The notes under the pieces are model-generated. The model saw nothing but the letters and a program-made list of their open reading frames with translations. It did not search any database and had not been told where the DNA came from. Below are positions 45,649 to 56,463 of a DNA stretch of 64,000 bases, piece after piece. Origin of the DNA: Phyto melanocephala. Taxonomy: Eukaryota > Arthropoda > Insecta > Diptera > Rhinophoridae. Each line of letters opens with the position of its first letter. The stretch's first letter is position 1. The DNA lies in NCBI GenBank assembly GCA_941918925.1, contig OW799237.1:95391015-95455014 (forward strand), in the 5' to 3' direction. The position numbers were made by a program, and so were the translations under genes.

Positions 45649-47613
45649 AAAATCTATTTTTTTTTTGATTTGAAACAAATAAAAAATTTTCTAAGTGTAA
45701 TTTAAAGAAATTTTGTTTGTTTAAGCAAATACGGTAGCTAAATCTTAGTGACAGTAAAGCCACGTAATTATAACATGCAATCAGTTTGAAACATTGTTGT
45801 TTATTGTAATAAAGCATGATCATGACTATTAATAATCTGATTATTTAAATCGAAAGAAACCCTTTTTGACTTAAACAACAACTTAATACCACAAAACAGA
45901 AACTTTGAAAATACTTCTTCAATTGAATTTATTATTGAAATTACACTGACATTGTATTGAATCGTTATAGAATTTTATAATAATATATTAGTTCTTAAAT
46001 CAGCCATTTAAAAATAAAAAATCAAACTAAACTTAAGATGAGGTTTCAAACGAGACGTAAGGTATGATCATGCATGTTAATGAAATCGACAGCAAAACAT
46101 ATAAAAAGTTTGTATGTACATAAAACTGCAAGAAAATTTATGATCATCCATCATCACCAAAAAAGGCGCACCATTTTTAAATACATACTTTTAAAACATA
46201 TACACACACATATATTTACATACATGTTCACTTATATAAGGGTATCGTTCTTAACTCTAAAATAATTAAATGTAACGTTTTAGTTTTATTTCATTGTGCA
46301 TCAACATTTATATATATGTGTGTGTGTGTTTTGATGTCCTGGCAATTTGACAAAAATTCTTTGACTTTGTAACAACATGTTTGAAAACCCCAAACCACAG
46401 ACATTTAATGTGGCTGCTGGTGGTATTGGTTTGTTGGCTGATTGGTTGTTATTACGTGGTCTGACTTGTCCAAAGCTGCCGGAGCTGGTAGTTATTTTAT
46501 TAGATTGTCTTCAAACTTTACAGTGTTGTCAACTAAGTGCTATATAACACTGTTTTTAGTGCTTCTTTAAAGTTGTAAAACTATATTCAGCGTAGTCGTA
46601 ATTGTTTTCGATGATATTACTTTGCTTATTCAGGTCTCGTTATGTGAATCTATAAAGTAAAAAGTTTTTGCGTGGTGACAGGTAAAAACTTTTAGATTCT
46701 CATTTTTTACAGAACTAGAACAGAGTAGGTAGTAGTTTTATGATTTTTTTTTTTCATTTTCCTTAAGTTGGCAGTTGATAAGTTTTCTTTTAATAAAATA
46801 TATACACAGTGATTAAATTATTTAGTGCTCTTTTTAATAAAAAAAAGTTGACAACACTATTAATTACTTCGCAGTAGGCAGGAAAGTGCAGTAGCAATGT
46901 TATTATTATTGACATTTGTTATCTTAGTATCTTTGCGGTATGAAGGTTGTCAGCATTTTATAAACCGGTTGTGGTAAAGTGTTATGATTAAACATATTTT
47001 TGTAATCTACCTTCAATAAGAAGACAGGAATTTTCTTTAAGTATTCGTGTTGTTATTGTATTCCCAAACCAAATAAATATTTGAAAACATGCTTTAATAA
47101 AAAAGTGATAAAAGTTATCAGAATTTGTTAGAATCAGCCAAAAGGCTTGAAAATATGACAAGAATGATATTGAAACAGAACAGAAAATATATGGTAGCCA
47201 GGAAACCTTAACTTTAATGGGTCTTAAACGATTTTAGACACAGTCACATGTCTCCGAATACGGTCACTTTCCCCCAAACAAAACGAATCATTGCGAAAAA
47301 TTCTATTTGAAAATTTTAATATCGTTAAAGCTGGTTTCTATCTAAAGCATATTCTGCACGATTGCTGCTATTATTCACTACTAAAGAATTTTCCAAAAAC
47401 TATTCACGCTAAAGAGACGTATTTTTGCCGGCAACAGTTCATGTTCGTTTTAAGTTTTATCGCTAAATCTAAATGAGTATAAAAGAGAAATTAAATAAAA
47501 ACGTCAAAAAGGAAAATGTGTGATCACTTAATACTAAAGACCTGTGAAAGTCCTATAAATTAATGATCGTTAAAACATCTATAGAATTTGCGATTGAATA
47601 GATGAGTTGAACA
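45649..47613. other. AT-rich non-coding stretch
   Basis: No gene or recognised transposon. There is a (TG)n run near 46313-46330. Confidence 0.45.
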
Positions 47614-47789
47614 CACTTGTAGGCATAAAAATACTTTATACTAAAAACTTAGGAAAATAATTTTTAATCGTTTGACTTTTGATTTTTGTAAATAAAATTT
47701 CTAAAAAAAAAAATGTTAGTTCTTGATAAAAACTACAAAAAGAAACAAGCGAAATTAATAATTTTATTAGATTAACAAATTGTTTCAAT

Positions 47790-47808
47790 TGGTGACCCCG
47801 ACGTGATT
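47790..47808 (+). promoter_or_regulatory. primer binding site for tRNA-Trp
   Basis: TGGTGACCCCGACGTGATT is complementary to the 3' end of insect tRNA-Trp as I recall it, including CCA. It lies 2 nt after the 5' LTR. tRNA-Trp priming is a mark of the CsRn1 clade of Ty3/gypsy elements. Confidence 0.9.
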
Positions 47809-48480
47809 CCTTCAACGCGTTTTACAACCGAACAAAGCACATTATCAACTGACGTTCAAAGTCCGGCAGGTGGTGATGCACCAAATCAAAATGTAGCTTT
47901 CGCTATCAAAATACCACGATTTTGGAAAGAAAACCCAATTCTTTGGTTTGCGCAAGTTGAAGCACAGTTCTCTTTACATCGTGTGTCAAATGAGAGGACG
48001 AAATATTTCATCATCTTGGCTGACTTGGATGGAGAAATTTTAAGCCAGGTGAGTGATATTGTCATGAATCCTCCTAATCGATAATTTCCCTGTTTCTGAG
48101 AAAAATCGAACCAAGATTCTGCTAACAAATTTGGAAATCGGTGATAGAAAACCGAGTGCACTTTTTCGAGAAATGAAAAATCTGTCAAATGGTGGAGTCA
48201 CTGAAGATTTTTTACGAACTATGTGGTTACAACGGCTATATTCTCAAACACAAGCTATATTAGCAACATTTTCGTCGAGTCGCTAGATTGTCTTGTTAAG
48301 ATGGCTGATAAGATTTGTGACATTGAAGTTACTCGATTTGCAAATACTTCCGAAATTAGTACTTGTGATCTATAATCTAGAAATTTTGATCTAGAATTTT
48401 TTATTATCACCGCAGATTAAAAAAAAGAGCCCGTAAGTGTTGCCCACCTTGTTCGTTTCGATGTACAGAATCGGAAAACT
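47803..48480 (+). pseudogene. gag remnant of the LTR element
   Basis: The first open stretch (to 48084) reads AIKIPRFWKENPILWFAQVE AQFSLHRV-type sequence, the usual start of CsRn1/Mag-like Gag (KLPPFWPxxPxLWFAQVEAQF). After a frame change near 48075, NRTKILLTNLEIGDRKPSAL and FREMKNLSNGGV follow, then after another, FVESLDCLVKMADKICDI. Near 48427-48460 ARKCCPPCSFRC is the end of the zinc-knuckle region. At least two frameshifts break the frame. There is no ATG at the 5' end. Confidence 0.85.
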
Positions 48481-48509
48481 TAAAACCCGATCACTAGATA
48501 CAAATAGTG

Positions 48510-48670
48510 GCCGGGGAAACGCAACCAATCGCCTTTTTATGTATGATAAATCCGTAAGTAAACATTTTCTCGTGGAGACTGGCGCCGATATTTCTGTTAT
48601 TCCTTCACGTGATCGTTTAAGACAAAAATGTAAGAAGTATAAGCTATTTGCTGCTAATAACACATGTATA
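48510..48670 (+). pseudogene. aspartic protease fragment of the LTR element
   Basis: RLFMYDKSVSKHFLVETGAD followed by ISVIPS matches the retropepsin active-site region, but the catalytic DTGA reads ETGA. The reading ends KLFAANNT (usual LxAANGT) and then enters the 3' LTR at 48671, so the rest of pol was deleted exactly up to the LTR. Confidence 0.85.
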
Positions 48671-48844
48671 TGTAGGCACAAAAACACTTTATACTAAAAA
48701 CATAGGAAAATAATTTTTAATCGTTTTACTTTTAATTTTTGTAAATAAAATTTCTAAAAAATAAAATGTTAGTTCTTGATAAAAACTATAAAAAGAAACA
48801 AGCGAAATTAATAATTTTATTAGATTAACAAATTGTTTCACACT

Positions 48845-49984
48845 CTTCTCTTATAACATATTGAAAGCTAATTAATTAACATTTCTTATGGTAACTCGTA
48901 AAAATGTCTATACAACTGATGGGACTGGTAAACAATCTATATTTTCGTTAGACACATGAGAGTACGTATTTTCATTTGAGAGTAAAACAGAAAATTTTCT
49001 CGTTGCTCATGTTTAACTAAATAAATAAATCTGTGTGCCAAATTTCGGCATTCGATCACGTGCAAATTAGAATTTCTATATAAAATAAACAGAAAACTTG
49101 CCGGTTCGGATAAAATTTCTATAGATGTCAAGTGCTTAAATTTAGTTCTTAAGATTTATGAATTCTAACAATCTAAGTATAAATAACAGTGAAAAACTGG
49201 CCAAAGATTGTCGGTCATATTTGAATTGTATGTGACAAATAGAAGGGTGCGATGAAATTGAATGATTATTTAATTAAATAAGAAATATCAGCAAAATTTT
49301 TTACGAGTTTTGTTTACAGTATACACCCCATTCGCTTACCTTATTGAATACTTAGAAATGCTAAAACTGCTTATGTACGAAGGCAAAGCAAAGTTGTTTT
49401 CTGTACTGCTTTTTACTTCAGCAGTAAAAAGAGGCGTCAAATTTTTTTAACAGTATTTTGTTATATGTTTTCCTCACTTGCTGCTACCTTTTTCAACAGT
49501 GCGTAATGGGATAGCATGATAAAGTAGTTACTGATATTATTAATTGCAAAAAAACTGACAATATGGAACATCGCATATAAAAATCGTGACTTCTACTAGC
49601 GCTTTTTGACGTAGGTAATTAATAAGTAAGCGATTCAAGTCACCGCAAGTTTGAAACTTTTGGCTTAGAAAGCAATGACTTCTGTCACAATGTATAGGAA
49701 AGTAGAACCATTTATAATCTTTTGTTGTTGTTGTTGATCACTCGACAGTATACACTTGGAATAGTTCAAGTGTTCAAAAAAAAAACCACCATAAGATTCT
49801 ACCTTTTTATCAGGCACAGTAGCTCTCCTCCTCTGTTTTACAAGTATAAGGAGTAAAATGAAGAAATTCTGATATGTACTTATATACATAATGTATAAAA
49901 TTCATTAATTTGGAAGTGGTTGATTGTTTAGTTTTTTTTTGTTAATTTTAATTAACTTGATATTATGTTACAGTTCAAAGAAAA
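48845..49984. other. AT-rich non-coding stretch
   Basis: No gene or recognised element. ORFs at 48937-49131 and 49665-49889 lack motifs. Confidence 0.45.
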
Positions 49985-49989
49985 ATATA

Positions 49990-50935
49990 ACTTTTTAGTT
50001 CTAGCAACTACTTATGAACTCGTGGGCGTTTTTTGGTACCCCTTCTATAAGAGATTTGATACTTGTTTCAGTCACTTTTGTAAACAGATTAACCATCTCT
50101 TTTTTTAAAACTTTTTGTTCTCTTATTACAGAAGCCTCCGGTTTTATCTCTGGTCAATTTTAAGGATTTACAACTATTGGTTTTGGTACTACCCCAGTTT
50201 TTTTTTTTACTGTAGTGATATTATGCTAAATCGGTCCAAAGATGTGTGGAGACTAAAGCCTTTTTTGCATACATTCTTTGATAAATGTTTCGGTATAAAC
50301 ACAGCCCACTGTAACAAATGACTTGCTTCTTTTGCCACAACTGCATAAATCTTGCCATATTTAGAATTTTTTTCGATATTTTTTCTGCTTTTGAGCCCTA
50401 AACTTATCTTCAACATTTCTTTGAGCATAAGCAAACAAATATATGTTGACTCGGAAGCTGAAAAAGATCTGTCAGTATAAACGTTTAGTCGTTCTTCATA
50501 CAACATGATTATTTCTGTATGAAATTTGATTTTGATTTCCGTGCCCTAGTTTTGGGTTCTAAATTTTTTGCGTATTCCTGTGCGGAACTTTTAGGACTAT
50601 AAATGTCTTCAAGCCTGCATTGGCTTTAACTTTTCGCACCATAAAGTCGGAGGACAACAAGATGTGTTTGAAGCTCATTTCAATTTACTTTTAATTTACT
50701 TGGCTTACATGTAGACCTTTTTTTTTCCTAAGCCAGGTATCCTATGAATTTGCAAATTCTTTTGATACTGTTTAATAATATTGAAAGCAATTTGATGGCA
50801 GACTTTTAATTCTGTGGCCAATTTTTTTATGGATTTGATTTTTTTTATTTATTAATAATTTTAGCACGTACTTCTTTTTTGTCACTTATTTTGATCAAAC
50901 TCAGAACTAATCAACATGGTTTCTTTAAAAATTGT
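49990..50935 (-). pseudogene. Tc1-like transposase, near full length, broken
   Basis: Minus-strand frames give in order: KEVRAKIINK near 50895-50865, FNIIKQYQKNLQIHRIPGLG (HTH/linker, about 50783-50725), QEYAKNLEPKTRARK (about 50585-50540), YEERLNVYTDRSFSAS (about 50505-50460, first catalytic Asp region altered), KFKYGKIYAVV/IWQDLCSCGKRSKSF (about 50363-50315), IKECMQKRL (about 50282-50258), WTDLA*YHY (second Asp kept, one stop) and a C-terminal segment FTKVTETSIKSLIEGV. The order matches the Tc1-like group with FWPDLASCHY. No TIRs located. Confidence 0.75.
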
Positions 50936-52784
50936 AATTTACAAAAATAACTACATCGATAAAAAAATAAATAAATATATATGTAAATATATAAATAAAT
51001 ATATTATTCCCAAAAAAGGTAAAAGGTAAAACGTGTGTTAAATTTTTTCGATCTCACGCCTTCGAGAAAACTATAAGCTTTTTTCCTTTTTTTCTTCTTT
51101 ACAGTTACCACTTAAGGATTAATGTACGGGTATCACATGAAATGTATATTTAGCTGCTATGCTGCTAGTAACGCTTCAGTCATGATTGCAAAATGAAACA
51201 TATTCAAAACGAATTTTTGCCGTAAAACACTATTTTAGACTGAGGGAACTGTGATTCTAACAGCACAGTATAACTGTAGATAAAGCTGTAGAAACACATT
51301 TAATTTCTCTAAGTATTTATGTATTAACACTAAAATACATTATTAATTATGTTTTTCCCAAAATGACCTTTACTAAAAACAATTACCCACACTTATTTCT
51401 TTATTCAAAATTCTTCTTCATTTAATCATTAATTGCCAACAGTGTAAGCTGACAAATTCTTACATACGCACTCGTTTATCAGGTCTCTCAACTTATCTTA
51501 ATTACAAAGAAATCTTTCGATAACATGTACTCTATTAAACAATGTTGTTTTTGAATTAATTTTAATCAAAATCTCATTCATAATCATGCATGAAAAAAAC
51601 TTGTGACAGCAAAGCGACACAATCCAACATACATACGCCACAATGAATATCAGGCCAACAGATTGATCTTTAGATCTTGGTGGTTGCTAATGTTGGAAAT
51701 TTATCTCGTCTGAGTAAGAAAATGTATGCAACAACAACAACAAAAATGTAACGCATGAGTGTTGCAACATTTTTGAAACAACTTGTACTTTATATATCAT
51801 AAACAATTAAGAAGCAAAATGCTGCCCAAATGTGCCCATCATAGTCATACTGTTAAATGTTGGATGCTAAATAAATGGGTTGGTGAGTTGATTGGTTGTG
51901 TGCGTTTGCTTGTTTTGTATGTAGAATATTGGTTCTGTTGATTCGTGATTCTACTTAACATCGATTGACCTTAACAGATTAGTAAAACATTTGCGGTTTA
52001 TTAAGAAAGTTTCTGGTGACCACTTTCATAAAATAATAATAATAAATTGCATAAACTAAAGAAGGCAGAAATAGTTTAAAAAAAACAAATATAAATGATG
52101 GAATTTTAAATGGGTGTCGTAGGAATAGGAACAACGTGATCGTTAATTTGTTTTAATGCGTAGAAAACCCATAAAAAGCTACACACACACGCAAAGATAC
52201 ATACATACGAGTATATATGAAAATATTATTGTTTGATTTTATGGCAATTTAATGAATCTTTGTATGTATTAAAGCAAACAAAGCATATGCACATGGATGA
52301 ATACTGACTTTGACAAACTCAATAACCATTTGAAGAGAGTGTTGAAAATTTTAGAAAAAAAGCAATAAACAGAAAAGAAATATTATTATTAATTGTTTAG
52401 AAAGACACTTAAATGTGTTACAGTCACTAGGTCGCATTTTGTGACGCAAATTGTCAATTTTCTCCATTTTATTTGGTTATATTCTGTGCATTTCTGTATG
52501 TCTCTTTTCTATTACTTATCAGCTTCAGTTTTATTAAATGCTTTTTTCCAATTCAAATGTGCATTAATTATTATTCATTCCACTAACCTTTAAAACAGAA
52601 ACAAGTCATAAGGATGAAATTTTGCTGAGTTACAGTGAGTACAAGTACAAAATGACTGAGTAATAGTCTATGTGATCAAAATAGTTACTTGAAATGTTTT
52701 CTCAAACGAGATCTTAAAAAAAATATAAAACTGTATTATGTTTGTGATTTTTGTACAATATTCACTTTAGATGCAATAAGGTAT
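50936..52784. other. AT-rich non-coding stretch
   Basis: No gene or recognised transposon. Several short conserved-looking pieces (for example around 51620-51690 and 51830-51900) are non-coding on both strands. Confidence 0.4.
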
Positions 52785-53299
52785 TAATGTATATTCTGAA
52801 TCCTTTTAGATAGAGGAATTGACTTAAATTAGTCCGTCTGTCCGTTTGTATGTTTAAATCAAATTTTAGAAATATTCTGGAGCAGATCAGTATTGAAAAT
52901 CAGAAACATCGGTGCATAAACAACTGAGATATAGCAAAAAACCACGACCACCTGTTTTTTTCACAACATACAACACATACATACAAACGTGGTTAACGGG
53001 TCGGAGTGAACGTGGCATCAAATCCCAGCTAAGACAAAAAATATATTTTTTATTTCTTTACATATTTTTTAAATTTTTTTCTATATTTTAATAGTTTTTA
53101 TATTTTTTTTATTTTTATTTTTTCTTAATATATATACAGAAACTCAGTTTATAATTTTACAATGTTTTTGATATGTACATATGTATGTACGTATTTCATA
53201 TGTGATGAATGGTAGCACAAACAATTTTTATTGCAAAGACTACACGTTGCGAAGAGTATATAAGATTCGGCACGACGGTATATAGCACCCTTACTTATT
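52785..53299 (+). mobile_element. DINE-like Helitron derivative, family A copy 6 (degraded)
   Basis: The 5' hairpin is lost. It begins in the AAGGTATTAATGTATATTCT region, then CCGTCTGTCCGTTTGTATGT, CAGAAACATCGGTGCATAAA, TACATACAAACGTGG, GGCATCAAATCCCAGCT, a shortened T-rich tract, and ends TATAAGATTCGGCACGACGG with CCCTTACTTATT. It is the most diverged family A copy. Confidence 0.75.
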
Positions 53300-53699
53300 T
53301 TAACGTAAATCTCTTTATATTTTGATACAAAATTATTTAAAAACACGTAGATAAACTAAACATGCATTGGCGTAGATAGAATTGTATATAAGGATAAAGA
53401 AATCAAAAAAAAGTCATAGTCCCATCATTTTTAAATTTTTAAAAAATTTGTATTAGTGATTTTTAAAAGGGATCTTTAACTCATTCAGATAATGGTCTCG
53501 CCCAGTCAATCAAAGTGTCTCTCGTAAATAAATACTTCTTTTAGAAATCTCGCCTGGAACCTCTTCAAAATTTTTTAATTGAGCTGAACCTGGACGTGTC
53601 TACGTCAAAAATTAAAACTGCTGGATTCTTATGCTTCTATATAATAAGTTACTAAGAGTTTATGCACAAATTTATAAAAAATATTTTATGAAAAATATT

Positions 53700-53783
53700 T
53701 TAACATTTTCCATAACCATATAGTGATGCTAGTGACGATATTGATGATGGTGGTGGTCGCGGCCGATTATCGTCATCACCCAT
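53700..53783 (-). other. 27-codon ORF in a GC-rich patch (possible exon)
   Basis: From ATG at 53783 the minus strand reads MGDDDNRPRPPPSSISSLAS and LYGYGKC to a stop. The patch 53712-53790 is much richer in G+C than its neighbours, and both strands are open across it; on the plus strand an acceptor-like ATATAG precedes SDDIDDGGGRGRLSSSP. No good splice donor is visible on either strand, so coding status is open. Confidence 0.25.
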
Positions 53784-54626
53784 TTATTTGGAAGACATAC
53801 ATACATATATGTACATACTTACACACACACACATATGTTCTGACAGATTTCTTTGTTGTTTAGCTTAATATGCTTAATTGGTGCGATTTAATTAAAATCA
53901 TTTACTTCTTTCTCCTTCTCTTTCTTTTATACAATGTTTTAATATTTTTATTTTTTTTTTCTATAAGATTCATTTTTGTATAATTTTTTTATTTAAATAC
54001 ATACATACATGCATACATACGTACGAGCAGATTGTCACTGGTATCAATATCTAGTCAAAGTTTTTGTGTGGTTACATTTAATAATAAAAATTAAAAAAAA
54101 ACCCAACCAACGTTGTGAGATCATTAATGTCATTGTAAATGTTTCAAATGATTGATCAATGAAGAAGCAATTTGAGTGTTCAAAATAAATTTGCATAAAG
54201 ACAAGTTGAAATATTTATTTCCACACTGGAAAGAGACAAAGAGGAATTTTGAAAATCTTAACCGAAAACAAATTTCAATTAAATAAATCTGAGAATAAAT
54301 TTTTTTGTAGGCAATATAGATTAGTTTTTTTTTTTTGTTTTAAGAAGTAAACGACAAAAATAATTAGATTAAATAAAACCTTATCATAAGAAAATTTAAA
54401 TTTTACGCAAAAATATTAACAAAATTAATACAGGAAAAATTTTAAATGCATATATAAATAATTTTTTGAAATATTTTTAAATTATAAAAGAAAATTTTTA
54501 AATTTGCATTTATCAGAAAAATAGTTAATTTTTTCTAACGATTTTTAGTTATGGAAAATTTTTTGATTATTATATTCAATAGATCTAAAGTTTAGTTACC
54601 ACACATATTTGAAACGGAAAAACATC

Positions 54627-54644
54627 ACCAGATGGCGCTATAGT
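54627..54644 (+). promoter_or_regulatory. CTCF-like insulator motif
   Basis: CACCAGATGGCGCTATAG contains AGATGGCGC, close to the core bound by Drosophila CTCF (AGRTGGCGC). It stands out in AT-rich sequence. Binding is only inferred from the motif. Confidence 0.4.
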
Positions 54645-55071
54645 AGTGTAATAAATAAGGTGCACACCAGCACAGCTACAAATAATTTTCCTCGTCACTT
54701 TAAGAATTTATCACACACACGACATCACAGTACCGACTACAATTTGTCAAAACGAAAATTCTCATTAGGAAAAATTTTAATTTAAAAAAGAATTTAAAAA
54801 CGAATTTTATATTTTTTTAATTTTGTTTCATTAATTAGATTATTTTAAGGCATTAGTGGTGTTTGGAAAATGGCTTAAGGATTACAATCGCTACACTGTG
54901 ACAATTCTGCTTATTGAAGATTTACCAAAAGTTTTCTTCAGACGATTCCGATAAAATTTAAATCGTTATTTACATAAATACATAATTTTGTAAATTTCCT
55001 AAATGTTATTCTAACGAGAATCTATTCTAGATAAATTGTCAAAAAAAAATGATTTCAAGACTACTAATATA

Positions 55072-55302
55072 TATCATATCAGTTGGGGTGCACCGGTGGT
55101 CTAGTCGGTAGAGTGCTGATCTGCTAGTTTGGGGGTTGCGGGTTCGATTCCCGCCAGAGACTCTGGTGTTGTCTGCTTCTCTTCTCTATTCTTTGTTTTG
55201 TTCTTTGTTTTCTATTCAGCTATCACAATATGATCAATAAAATGGACCCAAGTGAGCTGCACAACAGCTGCCTGTTCTATCTAACCCAACCTATCATATC
55301 AG
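55072..55302 (+). mobile_element. tRNA-derived SINE, copy 2, with 11-bp TSD
   Basis: The body 55083-55291 starts TTGGGGTGCACCGGTGGTCT, has A box GTCTAGTCGGTAGAGTGC and B box GCGGGTTCGATTCCCGCC (about 55137-55154), then AGAGACTCTGG. The tail CTGCACAACAGCTGCC ends TCTATCTAACCCAACC. TATCATATCAG flanks it exactly (55072-55082 and 55292-55302). No anticodon-bearing functional tRNA fold is claimed; this is a retroposed SINE sharing its head with the copy at 13587-13810. Confidence 0.93.
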
Positions 55303-56463
55303 CTGACCCAAGAAAACATGCTTTATGTCGATGACTCTAACTCGTTTTTTTTACGAAATTGATGATTCACACAAATAAACCTCGACACAAAAACTTTATG
55401 CAATAGTATAAAAAAAAACAGTTTTACAAGAAATTTTAAAAAAGAATTACATTATGATAATATAGTTTTTATTACGTTTTTTCCTTCTCCTGTAAAATTA
55501 CAATTATTTGACTTCTACTCTTGACCAACGATATGTACTTTGATTGGGTATTTTTTTGTTGTTGTAGAACTAAAATTGCTTTGTGAGCAGAGCAATATGT
55601 AGTTTTTCAACAAATATCTAAAATATTAGCTGCTTGCGATGCTGCAACCACTCAAAGGCTTTTGTTATCATACTTTTGTGCGGCCACAATCATATATTTA
55701 GGTATTTCAAGCATTATTCACAAAAATGTTAAGGTGGTATTGCACATTGGTTCGGAAATGGTTTTTTTTTGTGAAAGTATTTCGATAACACGCGAACCCT
55801 TAAATATATTATAATAGCGAAACTCACTCTTTGATGCAAAGTCGTACAGACCGTGCAAGACTAGCAAACAATTTAACTTTTGCACGACTACAAAAACCAA
55901 TTATATTAAAGCGCAATTTGTATCATTTTAGCAAATGTGCACAGCGAAAAACCAGTGCAAATTAATGTTACGCAAATTTGCACAAAAGAAACAGAATTTA
56001 CGACTTTCAGGATTTAAAATCTCCAGATATTCAATTCATTCAACTCATGGCATTTTTTTACCAAAAAATTGATGATATTATATTTTTCCGTTGATTTAGG
56101 CTGATAATATTAAAACACAGAATCTTACTTATTAATTTAAAAAAAGATTTGTTGTTTCTTAAATACCTAAAAATTCAGCTGTTGTCATAAGTTTGCAACA
56201 CACATAAAAAATGCACTCACGCCTTGTAGCAAGAAATTAGTGCATATTTGCACTAATTGCAAAAATGCTACCAAGAGTGAACTCCGCTAATAAAATTTTG
56301 CAGAGTAAGAGCTTTATCTGTTTTGCCCTAAAGTCACACGGCACAAAAGAAATTTCAATAGAATTTAAGAGTAGTTAAACATTAAAATAGCTATTAAAAA
56401 TATCTATAAAAAATATGTGCAGGTTATCTCCTATTCTTAAAGAGATATCTAGGTTAAAAGAAA
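55303..56463. other. non-coding stretch with a small palindrome
   Basis: No gene or classified element. ATTAGTGCATATTTGCACTA (56236-56255) forms a 9-bp stem, and TGCAAATTTGCAC-type words recur around 55930-56280, suggesting an unclassified MITE. Confidence 0.4.

Larger units (their letters stand above)
47618..48840 (+). mobile_element. Ty3/gypsy LTR retrotransposon (CsRn1-like), internally deleted
   Basis: Two 170-bp LTRs (47618-47787, 48671-48840) differ at seven positions by eye, about 96% identity. Both begin TGTAGGCA and end GTTTCA, and CACT repeats flank the whole (47614-47617, 48841-48844), a 4-bp duplication typical of Ty3/gypsy. The primer site follows the 5' LTR. The internal part is only 883 bp: gag, a CCHC-like remnant and the start of the protease, then straight into the 3' LTR. 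Reverse transcriptase, RNase H, integrase and a recognisable polypurine tract are gone. It cannot move by itself. Confidence 0.93.
53300..55071. other. non-coding stretch with two local signals
   Basis: Mostly AT-rich. It contains a GC-rich patch with a 27-codon minus-strand ORF (53700-53783) and a CTCF-like motif near 54627. ACAC and ATAC microsatellites lie at 53819-53833 and 53997-54024. Confidence 0.45.

Noticed and set aside
55083..55160. Possible functional tRNA gene
   Set aside because: The tRNA-like A and B boxes belong to a SINE with a long non-tRNA tail and an 11-bp target duplication; the fold is not that of a mature tRNA.
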